Assembly (NCBI RefSeq): GCF_014694455.1
Contig: NZ_JAAUWT010000021.1
Location: 21,702-85,701, forward strand
Length of the DNA: 64,000 nt
Source of the DNA: Vibrio sp. S9_S30
GTDB taxonomy: Bacteria; Pseudomonadota; Gammaproteobacteria; Enterobacterales; Vibrionaceae
Direction of reading: 5' to 3'
How positions within the stretch are numbered: position 1 is the stretch's first letter; every line of letters starts with the position of its first letter. The notes beneath the pieces were generated by a model, which was not told the origin of the DNA, made no database searches, and saw nothing but the letters and a program-made list of their open reading frames with translations. The position numbers and the translations under genes are program-made. This document shows positions 17,946 through 26,428 of this stretch, piece by piece.

Positions 17946-19151
17946 TCAGCACGCTCGCTGATTCATGTCCTCCCAAACATAACGAATGATTTCCGCTATC
18001 TGGGTACAGTCGCTTTCGTCAAAAGTCAGCGGGATACGCATATCCAGCATGGTGGCTAATACGCGATCGGTATTAGGCAATTCTGCAGATGTGTCTAGGT
18101 AAGCCCAGCTTTGATATTGGCTGGTGTAGCCTTTCGGTTTGGCGTCACCAAACCACTTAAGTACGACACCAAGCGCTTCACAGCGAACGACAAATTCGCG
18201 AATGAAGTCGGCCGATTGGTTAACAAGATTGAATTGAATGGAACTGCCCACAAAGGCTTCTTGAGGCGGACGACGGGGAAAGCGCATACCTTCAATATCA
18301 CAAAGCGCGTCTTCCAGCAGAGCATAACGCCGATTCCATTGGGCACATTGCTCGTCTATATCTTGCAGTTGCGGACGAAGAATGGCAGCCCTGAGGTTAT
18401 CCATTCTTCCACTGAAATTTGGTGTGGCAGTGTCGATCCCCTCAAACGCTTCCGCTCTCGGCGCTGCGAGGTGGCGCTCGTAAAGCATGTAAGAACCTGA
18501 ATAGATGATCGCTTTGGCCATAACGGTTTCATCGTCGGTGGTCAGAAGCCCGCCTTCTCCTGAATTCAGGTGCTTGTAGGTTTGGGTACTATAACAAGCT
18601 ACTTTGCCAAACCGACCACTGTGCACTCCGTCCCACTTCGCGCCCATGGTGTGGGCGCAATCTTCAATTACGGTGACATGGTTCGCTTCACAGATAGTCA
18701 TCAGTTTGTTCATGTCTGCCAAGTGACCACGCATGTGTGACAACATCAGGAACTTCACGTCTTCCTGTTGCGCTTTTTGGGCTAAGTCGTCCAAATCGAT
18801 GGTGTAATCGTCGGTCGTCTCGACCAACACGGGTACACCTCCTGCATTGGTGATTGCCCCTGGAACCGGTGCCAGAGTGAACGCGTTACACAACACTTTG
18901 TCGCCCAATTTCAACCCTACACTGAGCAACGCAATATGCAGTGCATACCCGCCCGATGCACAACTTAAGCAAAAACGACTGCCGACATAATGGGCGAACT
19001 CCAACTCCAATAGCTCGGTTTCCGTGGGCTCTCCCCCCACATCGCTGTTGTATCGGTGTAGACGACCAGAGCGCAACACCTTTTCGGCGCACTGTATGGC
19101 TTTTTCCGGAATCGCTTCTTGTTGAGTGAACGACTTCTCGAATTTTTGCAT
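17946..19151 (-). CDS. DegT/DnrJ/EryC1-type PLP aminotransferase
   Basis: A 401-residue fold-type I aminotransferase of the sugar-aminotransferase-like family. The PLP lysine is probably Lys193 in STQTYKHLNSGEGG. VIEDCAHTMGA supplies the Asp that contacts the pyridine nitrogen, and SGRMDNLRAAI is another family segment. Most DegT enzymes aminate keto-sugars during surface polysaccharide synthesis, but no glycosyltransferase or nucleotide-sugar genes are near. Its place between a TRAP binding protein and an HpsN-like dehydrogenase implies a catabolic transamination, for example an amino-sulfonate or sulfopyruvate/cysteate step. That role is inference. Confidence 0.85.
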   Translation of the reverse strand: MQKFEKSFTQQEAIPEKAIQCAEKVLRSGRLHRYNSDVGGEPTETELLELEFAHYVGSRFCLSCASGGYALHIALLSVGLKLGDKVLCNAFTLAPVPGAITNAGGVPVLVETTDDYTIDLDDLAQKAQQEDVKFLMLSHMRGHLADMNKLMTICEANHVTVIEDCAHTMGAKWDGVHSGRFGKVACYSTQTYKHLNSGEGGLLTTDDETVMAKAIIYSGSYMLYERHLAAPRAEAFEGIDTATPNFSGRMDNLRAAILRPQLQDIDEQCAQWNRRYALLEDALCDIEGMRFPRRPPQEAFVGSSIQFNLVNQSADFIREFVVRCEALGVVLKWFGDAKPKGYTSQYQSWAYLDTSAELPNTDRVLATMLDMRIPLTFDESDCTQIAEIIRYVWEDMNQRAC

Positions 19152-19223
19152 ATTGGCTTTGCTCCTTGTTTCGTCTTACCATTTCCAGCCCATAAGTCCT
19201 CCCTTGGGCTGGGGATGGACTGG

Positions 19224-20540
19224 TTAATCGTAGCGCTGCTGGCGATACACCTCGAAATCCCACTCCTCATCAGAAAAGTATTTGTTTAGCCGCCAATCAC
19301 AGGCTCGTGCGTGCCCTTCCATGCCTTCGGTGCGCGAAATACGCGACCCTGCGGCACTGAATTTAAGGTTGGCTTCTTCGCTGATCTGCTGAACGGTCAA
19401 AATCTTCATGAATTTTTGAACATTCAAGCCACCACTGTAGCGTGCGGCTTTTTTGGTCGGAAGAATGTGGTTGGTACCTGAGCACTTGTCGCCATGAGTC
19501 ACGGTGCTGCCTTCCCCAAGGAACAAAGAACCGTAGTTGCTTAAGTTGGCTTTCCACCAGTCTAAGTCTTCGGCCATGACTTGAAGGTGTTCGCATGCCC
19601 ACTCATCACTGACCTCTGCGGTTTCTTCTCGTGTATCACAAAGGATCACCACGCCGTGATCTCGCCATGCCGCTTCACACACATCAGCGTTTGGCATGTC
19701 AGCGATCACTCTCGGCATAATGTCCAACACTTGAAGCCCGAGCGCTTCGCTTGTGGTGAACAACCATACTGGAGAATTCGGACCGTGTTCCGCTTGCGAG
19801 ACCAAGTCCACAGCTATCGTCATGGGATCGGCAGTGTGATCCGCAATGATGGCGGATTCAGTCGGCCCTGCGAATACATCGATGCCCACTTCGCCAAACA
19901 ACATACGTTTGGCTTCTGCAACATAGGCGTTCCCGGGACCGACGAGAATGTCGGCAGGTCTGCCTGTAAACAGCCCTAATGCCATCGACGCTATAGCATG
20001 TACGCCACCCATTTCCAGAATCACATCCGCACCCGCGACGTCCATCGCATACACAATAGCGGGGGCGACGCTGCCTCCGCGTGGCGGCGAGCAAGCAACA
20101 ACCTTAGCTACCCCTGCGGCTTTTGCGGTAGCCACACTCATTAAAGCCGAAGCGGCGTGGGCGTAACGTCCACCAGGGACGTAGCAACCAGCGCAGTTTA
20201 CTGGGATAACCTTTTGGCTCAGTGTGACCCCTTCTTCCGTCTCGATATCGAACGATTGCAGACTGTCGCGCTGGGCTTGAGCAAAACGTTTTATCTGCCT
20301 GTGAGCAAAATCGATGTCGTCTTTGACCCGCTGAGGTACTTCGGCAATCAGTCGGGCTCTCTTTTCTGCCGACATAACAAAAGTGCCTCCCTGCCAACCA
20401 TCAAACTGTTTGGCATACTCCACCACAGCAGATTCACCTTCGCGGCGAATACGCTCTAACATCTCTTTTACTACCTGCTGAATGCGCTCGTCTTCCTTTA
20501 CCACTTCGTTTTCGGCAGCCGCCCGCTTTAAATATTTCAT
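19224..20540 (-). CDS. HisD-superfamily dehydrogenase, sulfopropanediol dehydrogenase (HpsN)-like
   Basis: A 438-residue NAD-dependent dehydrogenase homologous to histidinol dehydrogenase. HisD-fold motifs are present: GCYVPGGRYAHAASALM, GPGNAYVAEAKR, FAGPTESAIIADHTADP and the metal-ligand region DLVSQAEHGPNSP. No other his genes are nearby and the N-terminus differs from HisD. The overall pattern is closest to HpsN, which oxidises 2,3-dihydroxypropane-1-sulfonate to sulfolactate in two NAD-dependent steps. The adjacent CuyA-like gene supports a sulfonate role. A true histidinol dehydrogenase is less likely but cannot be excluded without alignment. Confidence 0.75.
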   Translation of the reverse strand: MKYLKRAAAENEVVKEDERIQQVVKEMLERIRREGESAVVEYAKQFDGWQGGTFVMSAEKRARLIAEVPQRVKDDIDFAHRQIKRFAQAQRDSLQSFDIETEEGVTLSQKVIPVNCAGCYVPGGRYAHAASALMSVATAKAAGVAKVVACSPPRGGSVAPAIVYAMDVAGADVILEMGGVHAIASMALGLFTGRPADILVGPGNAYVAEAKRMLFGEVGIDVFAGPTESAIIADHTADPMTIAVDLVSQAEHGPNSPVWLFTTSEALGLQVLDIMPRVIADMPNADVCEAAWRDHGVVILCDTREETAEVSDEWACEHLQVMAEDLDWWKANLSNYGSLFLGEGSTVTHGDKCSGTNHILPTKKAARYSGGLNVQKFMKILTVQQISEEANLKFSAAGSRISRTEGMEGHARACDWRLNKYFSDEEWDFEVYRQQRYD

Positions 20541-20606
20541 TGGCTGTTCTCACTCTTCTTCTTAGCGTCAAAGTTAGGGGGCATTTCACTCGCCCTTGCG
20601 TTCCGG

Positions 20607-21617
20607 TTACACGTAGGAAGGCAGCTCAAAAGCGTCGCGATACCCTGCCAGTGCTTGAGCCCCACCAGTGTGAAGAAAGACAACGTTTTCTCCTTTTTTG
20701 AAATGCCCTTTTCGAATGAAATCGATAAGACCAGCCGCACCTTTGCCGGAATACACAGGGTCGAGCAAAATACCTTCGTATTTGGAGAACAAATCAATCG
20801 CTTCGAGCGTGCTTTTCGCAGGAATCCCGTAACCGTCACCAACGTAATCGCAGTTCGCAACGACATCGCTACGCTTAACAGCACCAGGAATGCCCAGCTT
20901 TTCACAGGTTTTTCCGGCGAGTGCGAAAACGTTATTTTCTTGTTGCTCTTTAGGAACACGAACGCCAAAACCAAGCAGTGGGATTTGAGCGTTCGAGCCA
21001 ACAAGGCCCGTCACCAAACCCGCTTGCGTCCCCGCAGAACCGGTTGCGTGTACAAGGTGATCAATCTTCAACCCCATATTGTTGGCTTGTGAAACCAATT
21101 CCAAAGCGCAATTTACGTAGCCCAGTGCACCAATGGCGTTCGAACCGCCACCGGGAATGATGTAAGGCTTCTTACCTTGCGCTCTGAGCTGTTCAGCGAG
21201 ATCTAACATGGCTTGATTCATGTCTGTGCCTGCTGGATATTTGGTAAGAGACGCGCCAAATAGCTGGTCTAACATGACGTTTCCATTGTGCACGTAGTCG
21301 AGGTCTTCTGAGCCCGTTCTGTCTTCAAGCAGCAAGTAACATTCCATTGCACATTTCGCTGCAATCGCTGCGGTTTGACGAGCGTGGTTTGATTGGGTCG
21401 CCCCTTGCGTAATAATGGTGTTGGCGCCTTGTTCAATCGCGTCTGCCATTAAGAATTCCAGCTTCCTTGTCTTATTACCGCCACCCGCTAAGCCCGTACA
21501 ATCATCTCGCTTGATCCACAGGTTCGGTCCGTCTAAGAGTTCAGACAAACGTTCCATAGGCTCGAGAGGCGTCGAAAGATGTGCAAACCTAAGACGTGGG
21601 AAACGAGCTAAATGCAT
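20607..21617 (-). CDS. cuyA: L-cysteate sulfo-lyase-like PLP enzyme (CuyA / D-cysteine desulfhydrase family)
   Basis: A fold-type II PLP enzyme of 336 residues in the ACC deaminase/D-cysteine desulfhydrase family. The N-terminus MHLARFPRLRFAHL, the PLP-lysine motif GGGNKTRKLEF (Lys49), GATQSNHARQTAA, ALGYVNCALEL and HATGSAGTQAG fit CuyA, which splits L-cysteate into pyruvate, sulfite and ammonium, better than DcyD. The start at 21617 has a strong ribosome site (AAGGAGAATCATT); an upstream frame adding 21 residues is not family-like. It is the first gene of the operon and is divergent from a LysR regulator. Exact substrate needs an alignment of the pocket residues or an assay. Confidence 0.75.
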   Translation of the reverse strand: MHLARFPRLRFAHLSTPLEPMERLSELLDGPNLWIKRDDCTGLAGGGNKTRKLEFLMADAIEQGANTIITQGATQSNHARQTAAIAAKCAMECYLLLEDRTGSEDLDYVHNGNVMLDQLFGASLTKYPAGTDMNQAMLDLAEQLRAQGKKPYIIPGGGSNAIGALGYVNCALELVSQANNMGLKIDHLVHATGSAGTQAGLVTGLVGSNAQIPLLGFGVRVPKEQQENNVFALAGKTCEKLGIPGAVKRSDVVANCDYVGDGYGIPAKSTLEAIDLFSKYEGILLDPVYSGKGAAGLIDFIRKGHFKKGENVVFLHTGGAQALAGYRDAFELPSYV

Positions 21618-21770
21618 AATGATTCTCCTTGAACTTAAAACAAAAAAATAACACCCTGATAACAACCACATCATGCTCATGCCGTTGTATTTTTGGCTAA
21701 TACATTATTGTTTGAGTAAGCGGTTACTTTTCGGCATAGCGCTAGAGAATGCGCACTAAGGTGTTAAAAA
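21618..21770. promoter_or_regulatory. Divergent promoter region between cuyA-like gene and LysR regulator
   Basis: About 150 bases separate the two start codons, the usual LysR arrangement in which the regulator binds between itself and the target operon. No unambiguous T-N11-A box or promoter hexamers are assigned. Confidence 0.5.
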
Positions 21771-22682
21771 ATGGAATTAAAATGGTTGAAAGACTTTATT
21801 GCTCTTTATGAAAACGGGAGTTTTTCAAAGGCAGCAGAAGCGCGATTTGTGACACAGCCTGCGTTTAGTCGGCGTATTCGCTCGCTGGAAAACTGGTTAG
21901 GTGTGGCTTTAGTCAATCGAGACAAAATGCCCATTTCCTTGACTCCGGTGGGAGAGAAATTTGTTGGGGATGCCAAACGACTTTCAGACGACATCTATCA
22001 AATCCGTGACCAACTTAATCGGCAGAAAACCGACAACTCAATTACCTTTTTGGCACAACATTCCCCTGCGGTGTCTTTTTTCCCTGGGTGGGTAAAAACC
22101 ATTAACCCATTATTCGGAGGGGCATTGGTTAAACTGATTCCAGGTAATTTGTACGACTTAAATGAAAGCTTCTTGGCAGGTAATGGGGATTTTTTGCTGA
22201 CTTTTTCTTCCAATTTGGACGACACGATTCAACATCATCGGAACATTCAGTGCATTCAAGTCGGTACTGATAAACTGCTTCCCGTGACAAGTTGCTGCTC
22301 ATCGGGCAAGCCAGATCACCAGCTCAAGAAAGACCAAACATTCGACATACTGACCTACCCAGAAGAGGCATTCCTCGGGGCATTGGTCAAGCATTCGGCA
22401 CTGAGCAAAATCCCGAAACAATACCCTTATCGGGTTGTGTGTGAAAACTCGATGTCTGAAGGACTTAAAGCCATGGCAATACACGGATATGGTGTCACAT
22501 GGCTGCCAGAAAGCTTGATAATTGAAGAGCTGGGATCGAACAAACTGATTGCTCTCACTCCTGATTTAGCGACTGTAGATCTAAGAATATTGTTGTACCG
22601 AAACCGCCACGATGCCAAGCCTGCAGCTGAGCGATTTTGGCAAGATCTCTGTGAACTGTACGGAGCAAACTTAACAACTTAA
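21771..22682 (+). CDS. LysR-family transcriptional regulator of the sulfonate-like cluster
   Basis: A 303-residue LysR regulator. The N-terminal winged helix is intact (MELKWLKDFIALYENGSFSKAAEARFVTQPAFSRRIRSLE pattern), followed by the linker helix and a periplasmic-binding-protein-like effector domain from about residue 90. It is divergently transcribed from the cuyA-like operon, so it is the likely activator or repressor of that operon, with the imported compound or a degradation product as effector. The closest named type is the short-N-terminus HypT/YafC-like branch, but no specific orthologue is claimed. Confidence 0.9.
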   Translation: MELKWLKDFIALYENGSFSKAAEARFVTQPAFSRRIRSLENWLGVALVNRDKMPISLTPVGEKFVGDAKRLSDDIYQIRDQLNRQKTDNSITFLAQHSPAVSFFPGWVKTINPLFGGALVKLIPGNLYDLNESFLAGNGDFLLTFSSNLDDTIQHHRNIQCIQVGTDKLLPVTSCCSSGKPDHQLKKDQTFDILTYPEEAFLGALVKHSALSKIPKQYPYRVVCENSMSEGLKAMAIHGYGVTWLPESLIIEELGSNKLIALTPDLATVDLRILLYRNRHDAKPAAERFWQDLCELYGANLTT

Positions 22683-22725
22683 ACCCTAAAACACATAAAC
22701 AAACGGGCAGGCGCTTTTAGAAAAA

Positions 22726-23004
22726 ATGAGGCATTTAACTATGGCGTATCGAGAGCGCCAACATGGTCATGACATCAAAAGTAGTATTTGGAAAGAATTT
22801 GGTGGCGGTAACAAAGCCGCCCGAGAAAAAGGCTTAAAGCCGTACCGAGCCACGTTAGAAAGAGAAACAAAAAAGTGACTGGAAAAATACCAAGATGTAA
22901 AAACCGTTAAGCAATTGCAGTCCCATTTAAAAGAGCGGGTTACTTCATCTCGCTTTGAACAACACCTTTTTGAAAATGGATCCCTCCAAGTTATTTGCTT
23001 TTGA
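22726..23004 (+). pseudogene. Small gene remnant with an internal stop
   Basis: An open frame from ATG 22726 (MRHLTMAYRERQHGHD...) runs 50 codons to a TGA at 22876. The same frame continues afterwards with coding-like sequence (EKYQDVKTVKQLQSHLKERV) to a second stop at 23002. The charged, helical composition on both sides of the stop suggests one broken gene rather than two. No family was recognised. It lies at the left edge of an A+T-rich accessory stretch. Confidence 0.4.
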
Positions 23005-23720
23005 GGATGACTGGTTTTAGTTCACCTTCTTCAAGTGTCCTTGCAGATAAGTTGAGACGCATGAATGCATACAGCGGATGATGTTTAAGCTATCGACGCT
23101 AAAAGGCTTTTGTCCAGAACCTTCAGACTGGCACTTCTAACTCAGAAGTACCCCATTCCTTCTCTAAATCATTTCCCTATACAAAAAGCCGCCCTTCTAT
23201 CCGCATTAGGTAATATAATTCAAGATTTTCATCTCTAAAATTAGACTGTATAAGATTCAACTTATATCCTACACGTGTAAACCAAGGGACTCGAAGGTTT
23301 CTAGGACCTCGTTTATTTATTAGAAGGACCTGTAAGTTGTCCCGATAGAATACTCAAGCAGGCATATAGCTTTCCATGCTAAAATAGAAGTATATATTTA
23401 ATGGTGAAGGGACTTTAATCTCGTTTAGTAAAAAATCAACATCCGGACTTTAAATTCAGGTATAATATAATAGACAGTCTTAAACTCATTTCTTCTTCAA
23501 ACTCCATTCACTCATCTATTAATCAGTATCACTTCTGACTGCTTTCGCACATCTTAAGCATTAGAAACAATAATAAGGAGGTACACGATGTAGTTTTTCA
23601 TAGGCGTATTGCGGTTTTTAACTGCCAAAAAATATAACATCAAGAAACTTTTAACAACACAACAGTATCTTTTTTCTACCATGGTTGTGGAAAGAGTACT
23701 ATTGAAAAAAGAGGAATGAA
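23005..23720. other. A+T-rich intergenic stretch without clear genes
   Basis: About 700 bases of low G+C sequence with no convincing coding frame. It contains short inverted repeats (for example ACTTCT / AGAAGT near 23133-23150). Near its right end a strong ribosome site (GGAGG, 23578-23582) is followed by ATG-TAG at 23588, described in the findings. It looks like decayed accessory DNA. Confidence 0.4.
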
Positions 23721-24095
23721 ATGAAAGATAATGATTTTGTGTTAGATCGATTCCATTTTCAAACTGAGAAAGGTCCAGTACCAGCAGAACTACAAACCGA
23801 CAATGGTGCAGAACCATTTTATGTAAACATTGAGCTTTCAGATGCAATTAGGGCTGCGCATGAGCTAACGAGCATTAATAAATCTACCAAAGATAAGTTT
23901 ACTGAAGTTATTTCTGAGCACTGGGGTAAAATCCTGGAATATGCAAACGAAAGATTAGCAGGACAAGATTTTAGTGATAATGCTGTACTTGAAGCAATGG
24001 TCAAAGGTTTTGGTTTTTATGTGGAGAACCAAGAGTTATGTGATATTTTCATAGCTACAATTAGATTGCTGATGATTGGATTAACAAAACAATGA
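23721..24095 (+). CDS. Hypothetical protein of unknown family
   Basis: A 124-residue soluble, acidic protein with no signal peptide or membrane helix. The ribosome site is good (AGAGGAATGAA before ATG). The first third is polar and loosely structured; from about residue 38 it is mostly helical (DAIRAAHELTSINK, then FTEVISEHWGKILEYANERL). No known motif is visible. Base composition is A+T-rich and unlike its core neighbours, which together with the surrounding fragments points to acquired DNA. Confidence 0.65.
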   Translation: MKDNDFVLDRFHFQTEKGPVPAELQTDNGAEPFYVNIELSDAIRAAHELTSINKSTKDKFTEVISEHWGKILEYANERLAGQDFSDNAVLEAMVKGFGFYVENQELCDIFIATIRLLMIGLTKQ

Positions 24096-24498
24096 GTGGG
24101 AAGTTATTTGGCTGCCTTAGTAGCCAATGCTCTCCTACAAAAAAGTCGTCTACTTAGCGTACCCAAACTAAAGTTATCCGAAGTAGACACCGAGTGCGTA
24201 ACTACCAATTCACTTTTGTCTTTAAGTGTCTGAGGACGAGGGCTATTTTTGATTATTCAGAGCTAACCACTATTAATAGTAATCATCTGCATTTAGTGTG
24301 TATTAATGTCATAATTAAAATATGATCTAATTCTAGCTTATATTTTCATATTCAAACTACCCTCGTCACTACTCTTACATCTTCTCAGAAATTATTCTTT
24401 TTCAATAAGGAGGTGTTTTTATTTCTAAATAAAATATTAAATTATTTAAAAAGTGTTTTAACTAAATTAACTGATTATCAATAATTATAAGGGAAAGT
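24096..24498. other. A+T-rich gap between two orphan genes
   Basis: About 400 bases. A short hairpin (TTGGCTGCC / GGTAGCCAA-like, 24108-24127) just after the upstream gene may serve as a terminator. A ribosome-site-like AAGGAGGTG at 24406-24414 is not followed by a usable start codon. Nothing else is supported. Confidence 0.4.
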
Positions 24499-24780
24499 AT
24501 GTTAAGTAAGCAAAGTCAGAACTATTTAGATGATGCTAATAATCGAATTAAGAAGCGTCAAGGTAAGATAAACATCATTACTACTCATTCAATTCCAGAA
24601 ATGTACGAGCTTGTATTTTTAAGTGGAGCGCCTAGCAGCACTATTAATGCCAAAGAACTTCAGGGGAAAAACACTGAGGGAAGTATCGTTCATCTAAATG
24701 GTTCTAGTTACAAGGTAATAAAACGTCTATTCATATCTAGAAAGGTTCTAGAACTACATCTAGATAATGTATTACCGTAA
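24499..24780 (+). CDS. Small hypothetical protein
   Basis: A 93-residue protein with a good ribosome site (AAGGGAAAGT before ATG). The N-terminus is basic and helical (DDANNRIKKRQGKIN), followed by beta-type sequence; there is no membrane segment. No family was recognised. It lies in the same A+T-rich stretch as the preceding orphan gene. Confidence 0.6.
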   Translation: MLSKQSQNYLDDANNRIKKRQGKINIITTHSIPEMYELVFLSGAPSSTINAKELQGKNTEGSIVHLNGSSYKVIKRLFISRKVLELHLDNVLP

Positions 24781-24967
24781 TAAAGCAAAAGTTCTAATAT
24801 AGATATTTGCTAAAGTGACGTATCTTGATGCGGACAGGCGAGTTTGGCCAGCCACATTTAGGCTGGTCGTTCGGTTGCAATACCAAAAGTAGCCGGAAAA
24901 GCTAGAATGATTAAAGTATCGTAACTCGGAATTGTCCAAAAATGAGTTATCAAAGCCTAGGAAAGAA

Positions 24968-24995
24968 AAGCCGCTAACCCAGCGGCTTTTTCCCC
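24968..24995 (+). terminator. Terminator
   Basis: Hairpin AAAGCCGCT / AGCGGCTTT with a short loop, then TTTTTCCCCC. It separates the A+T-rich accessory stretch from the Nudix gene. Confidence 0.75.
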
Positions 24996-25075
24996 CTCCC
25001 CCCTAGGATTTCTCCCCCGTTTCAGGCACTTTAGAGTTATATCAATAATAACGTCTGACTCAATAAGGAAACTCT

Positions 25076-25843
25076 GTGGACTTCGAGCTCGATAACTTCA
25101 ATGGCATCATTCTTTCTGCCGAAACGGTTCCTCATAGCAATGCTGCGTTCGCCAGTGAGCTGCGCGAGGTGGTTGGCTATGCTGAAAGCAACCGCAAAAA
25201 CCTGATTTGGTTAACCTTACCCATAGAGCAATCTCACCTTATTTCAGAAGCCACGGCGCTGGGCTTTACCTTTCACAACTGTGAAGAACACGCCATCACC
25301 CTGATTCACAAGCCTAAGCCCGATACCTTCGTGCCCTTTATTCCTACCCACACCGTAGGTGCAGGGGCGCTGATTCAAAACGACCAGCAAGAGATTTTGC
25401 TGATCAAAGAACATGGCATGAAAGGTTATAAACTGCCCGGCGGGCATGTGGAACTGGGGGAACCCATTGGTGAATCGGTGGTGCGAGAAGTGTGGGAAGA
25501 AACGGGGGTAACGGCAGAATTTGAGTCCATTTTGGGCATCACCACCAAGCACCCGTTTCAGTTTGGTAAGTCCAATATGTACATTGTCTGCAAACTGACG
25601 GCGACGGATGAAACCATTAACATTCAGGATGTCGATGAAATTGCCGAGGCGAAATGGGTTTCGGTGAATGAGTTTTTGCAAGATGAAGCCAGCGACTCGT
25701 TTAACCGCCAAATGGTGGGTGCCCTGCTCAATCAAGACGGGTTGGCGTTGGTCGGGGTAGAAGGCAACACCGGAAGGCATAAAAAGCAGGAGATTTTCTT
25801 TGCTCGCTCAAACATCGCAGAGCAAAAGCTGCCAAAAACATAA
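25076..25843 (+). CDS. Nudix hydrolase with N-terminal pre-nudix domain (NUDT6/plant NUDX-like)
   Basis: A 255-residue protein starting at GTG with ribosome site TAAGGAAA about 7 bases upstream. Residues 1-85 resemble the pre-nudix domain found in NUDT6 and plant NUDX2/6-type proteins (WLTLP...GFTFHNCEEHAITL). The Nudix domain follows, with a complete catalytic box at about residues 122-144 (GGHVELGEPIGESVVREVWEETGV, fitting GX5EX7REUXEEXGU). It should hydrolyse a nucleoside diphosphate linked to another group; such enzymes often act on ADP-ribose or NADH. The combination with a pre-nudix domain is less common in bacteria. No operon partner is evident on this strand. Confidence 0.85.
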   Translation: MDFELDNFNGIILSAETVPHSNAAFASELREVVGYAESNRKNLIWLTLPIEQSHLISEATALGFTFHNCEEHAITLIHKPKPDTFVPFIPTHTVGAGALIQNDQQEILLIKEHGMKGYKLPGGHVELGEPIGESVVREVWEETGVTAEFESILGITTKHPFQFGKSNMYIVCKLTATDETINIQDVDEIAEAKWVSVNEFLQDEASDSFNRQMVGALLNQDGLALVGVEGNTGRHKKQEIFFARSNIAEQKLPKT

Positions 25844-25942
25844 CATGGATGCGGCGATGGTGAACCGAGCCTTGGCCTGACGAAATGTTAGCTTTCAATA
25901 TTTGCTCTTTCAAACGAGACTGTCTTAGAAAGAATAGTGAGC

Positions 25943-26428
25943 TCACAGCCAATTCTTAGATTCGTTTTCCCCTTGTACATAACTGCCAAGGTGAGCGCTG
26001 AAGCGTTGGTTTAAGGCATCTTCAATCAGCGTGTTTTTCAATTCGGCTGGGTACACTCTTAGGTTTTTGATGGTCTCTAGCCTTACCCACTCCACATCTT
26101 GAATGTATTCCTGATCGTTAAGACCGAGCAGGTTTTCCTTGCTGGGCTCCCCTTTATAACTGTCTATCAAATAAAAAAACTCGGCGTGGTAACGTGGCGG
26201 GTGTCGCTCTTGAAACTCTCTTACGCAGAGTAAATTGCCCACTTCGACGTGCAAATTGGTTTCTTCCAGAAACTCGCGCCGCAGGGTGTCTTTGGTGGAG
26301 GCGTCGCCCGCTTCCATTCCGCCCCCCGGTGGGATCCAATACACCCCCGTATGGTCTTTCACTTTCACCATCAGAATTTTTTCATCTTCGATAAGGATGC
26401 CAGCCGCACGAATTCTATGTTCCATCAA
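25943..26428 (-). CDS. Nudix hydrolase
   Basis: A 161-residue single-domain Nudix protein. The Nudix box is GGGMEAGDASTKDTLRREFLEET, with the expected G, E, REU and EE positions at about residues 33-55. The start ATG overlaps the stop of the histone-deacetylase-like gene by four bases (ATGA), so the two are translationally coupled. Substrate is unknown; pairing with a deacetylase-fold enzyme suggests a nucleotide- or metabolite-repair role, but this is inference. Confidence 0.9.
   Translation of the reverse strand: MMEHRIRAAGILIEDEKILMVKVKDHTGVYWIPPGGGMEAGDASTKDTLRREFLEETNLHVEVGNLLCVREFQERHPPRYHAEFFYLIDSYKGEPSKENLLGLNDQEYIQDVEWVRLETIKNLRVYPAELKNTLIEDALNQRFSAHLGSYVQGENESKNWL

Noticed and set aside
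19224..20540. Histidinol dehydrogenase of histidine biosynthesis
   Set aside because: No other his gene is near and the operon carries a transporter and a cysteate-lyase-like gene; the HpsN-like reading fits better, although it is not proven.
24406..24440. Ribosome-site-like AAGGAGGTG suggesting another gene
   Set aside because: No usable start codon follows at the correct distance and stops appear at once.
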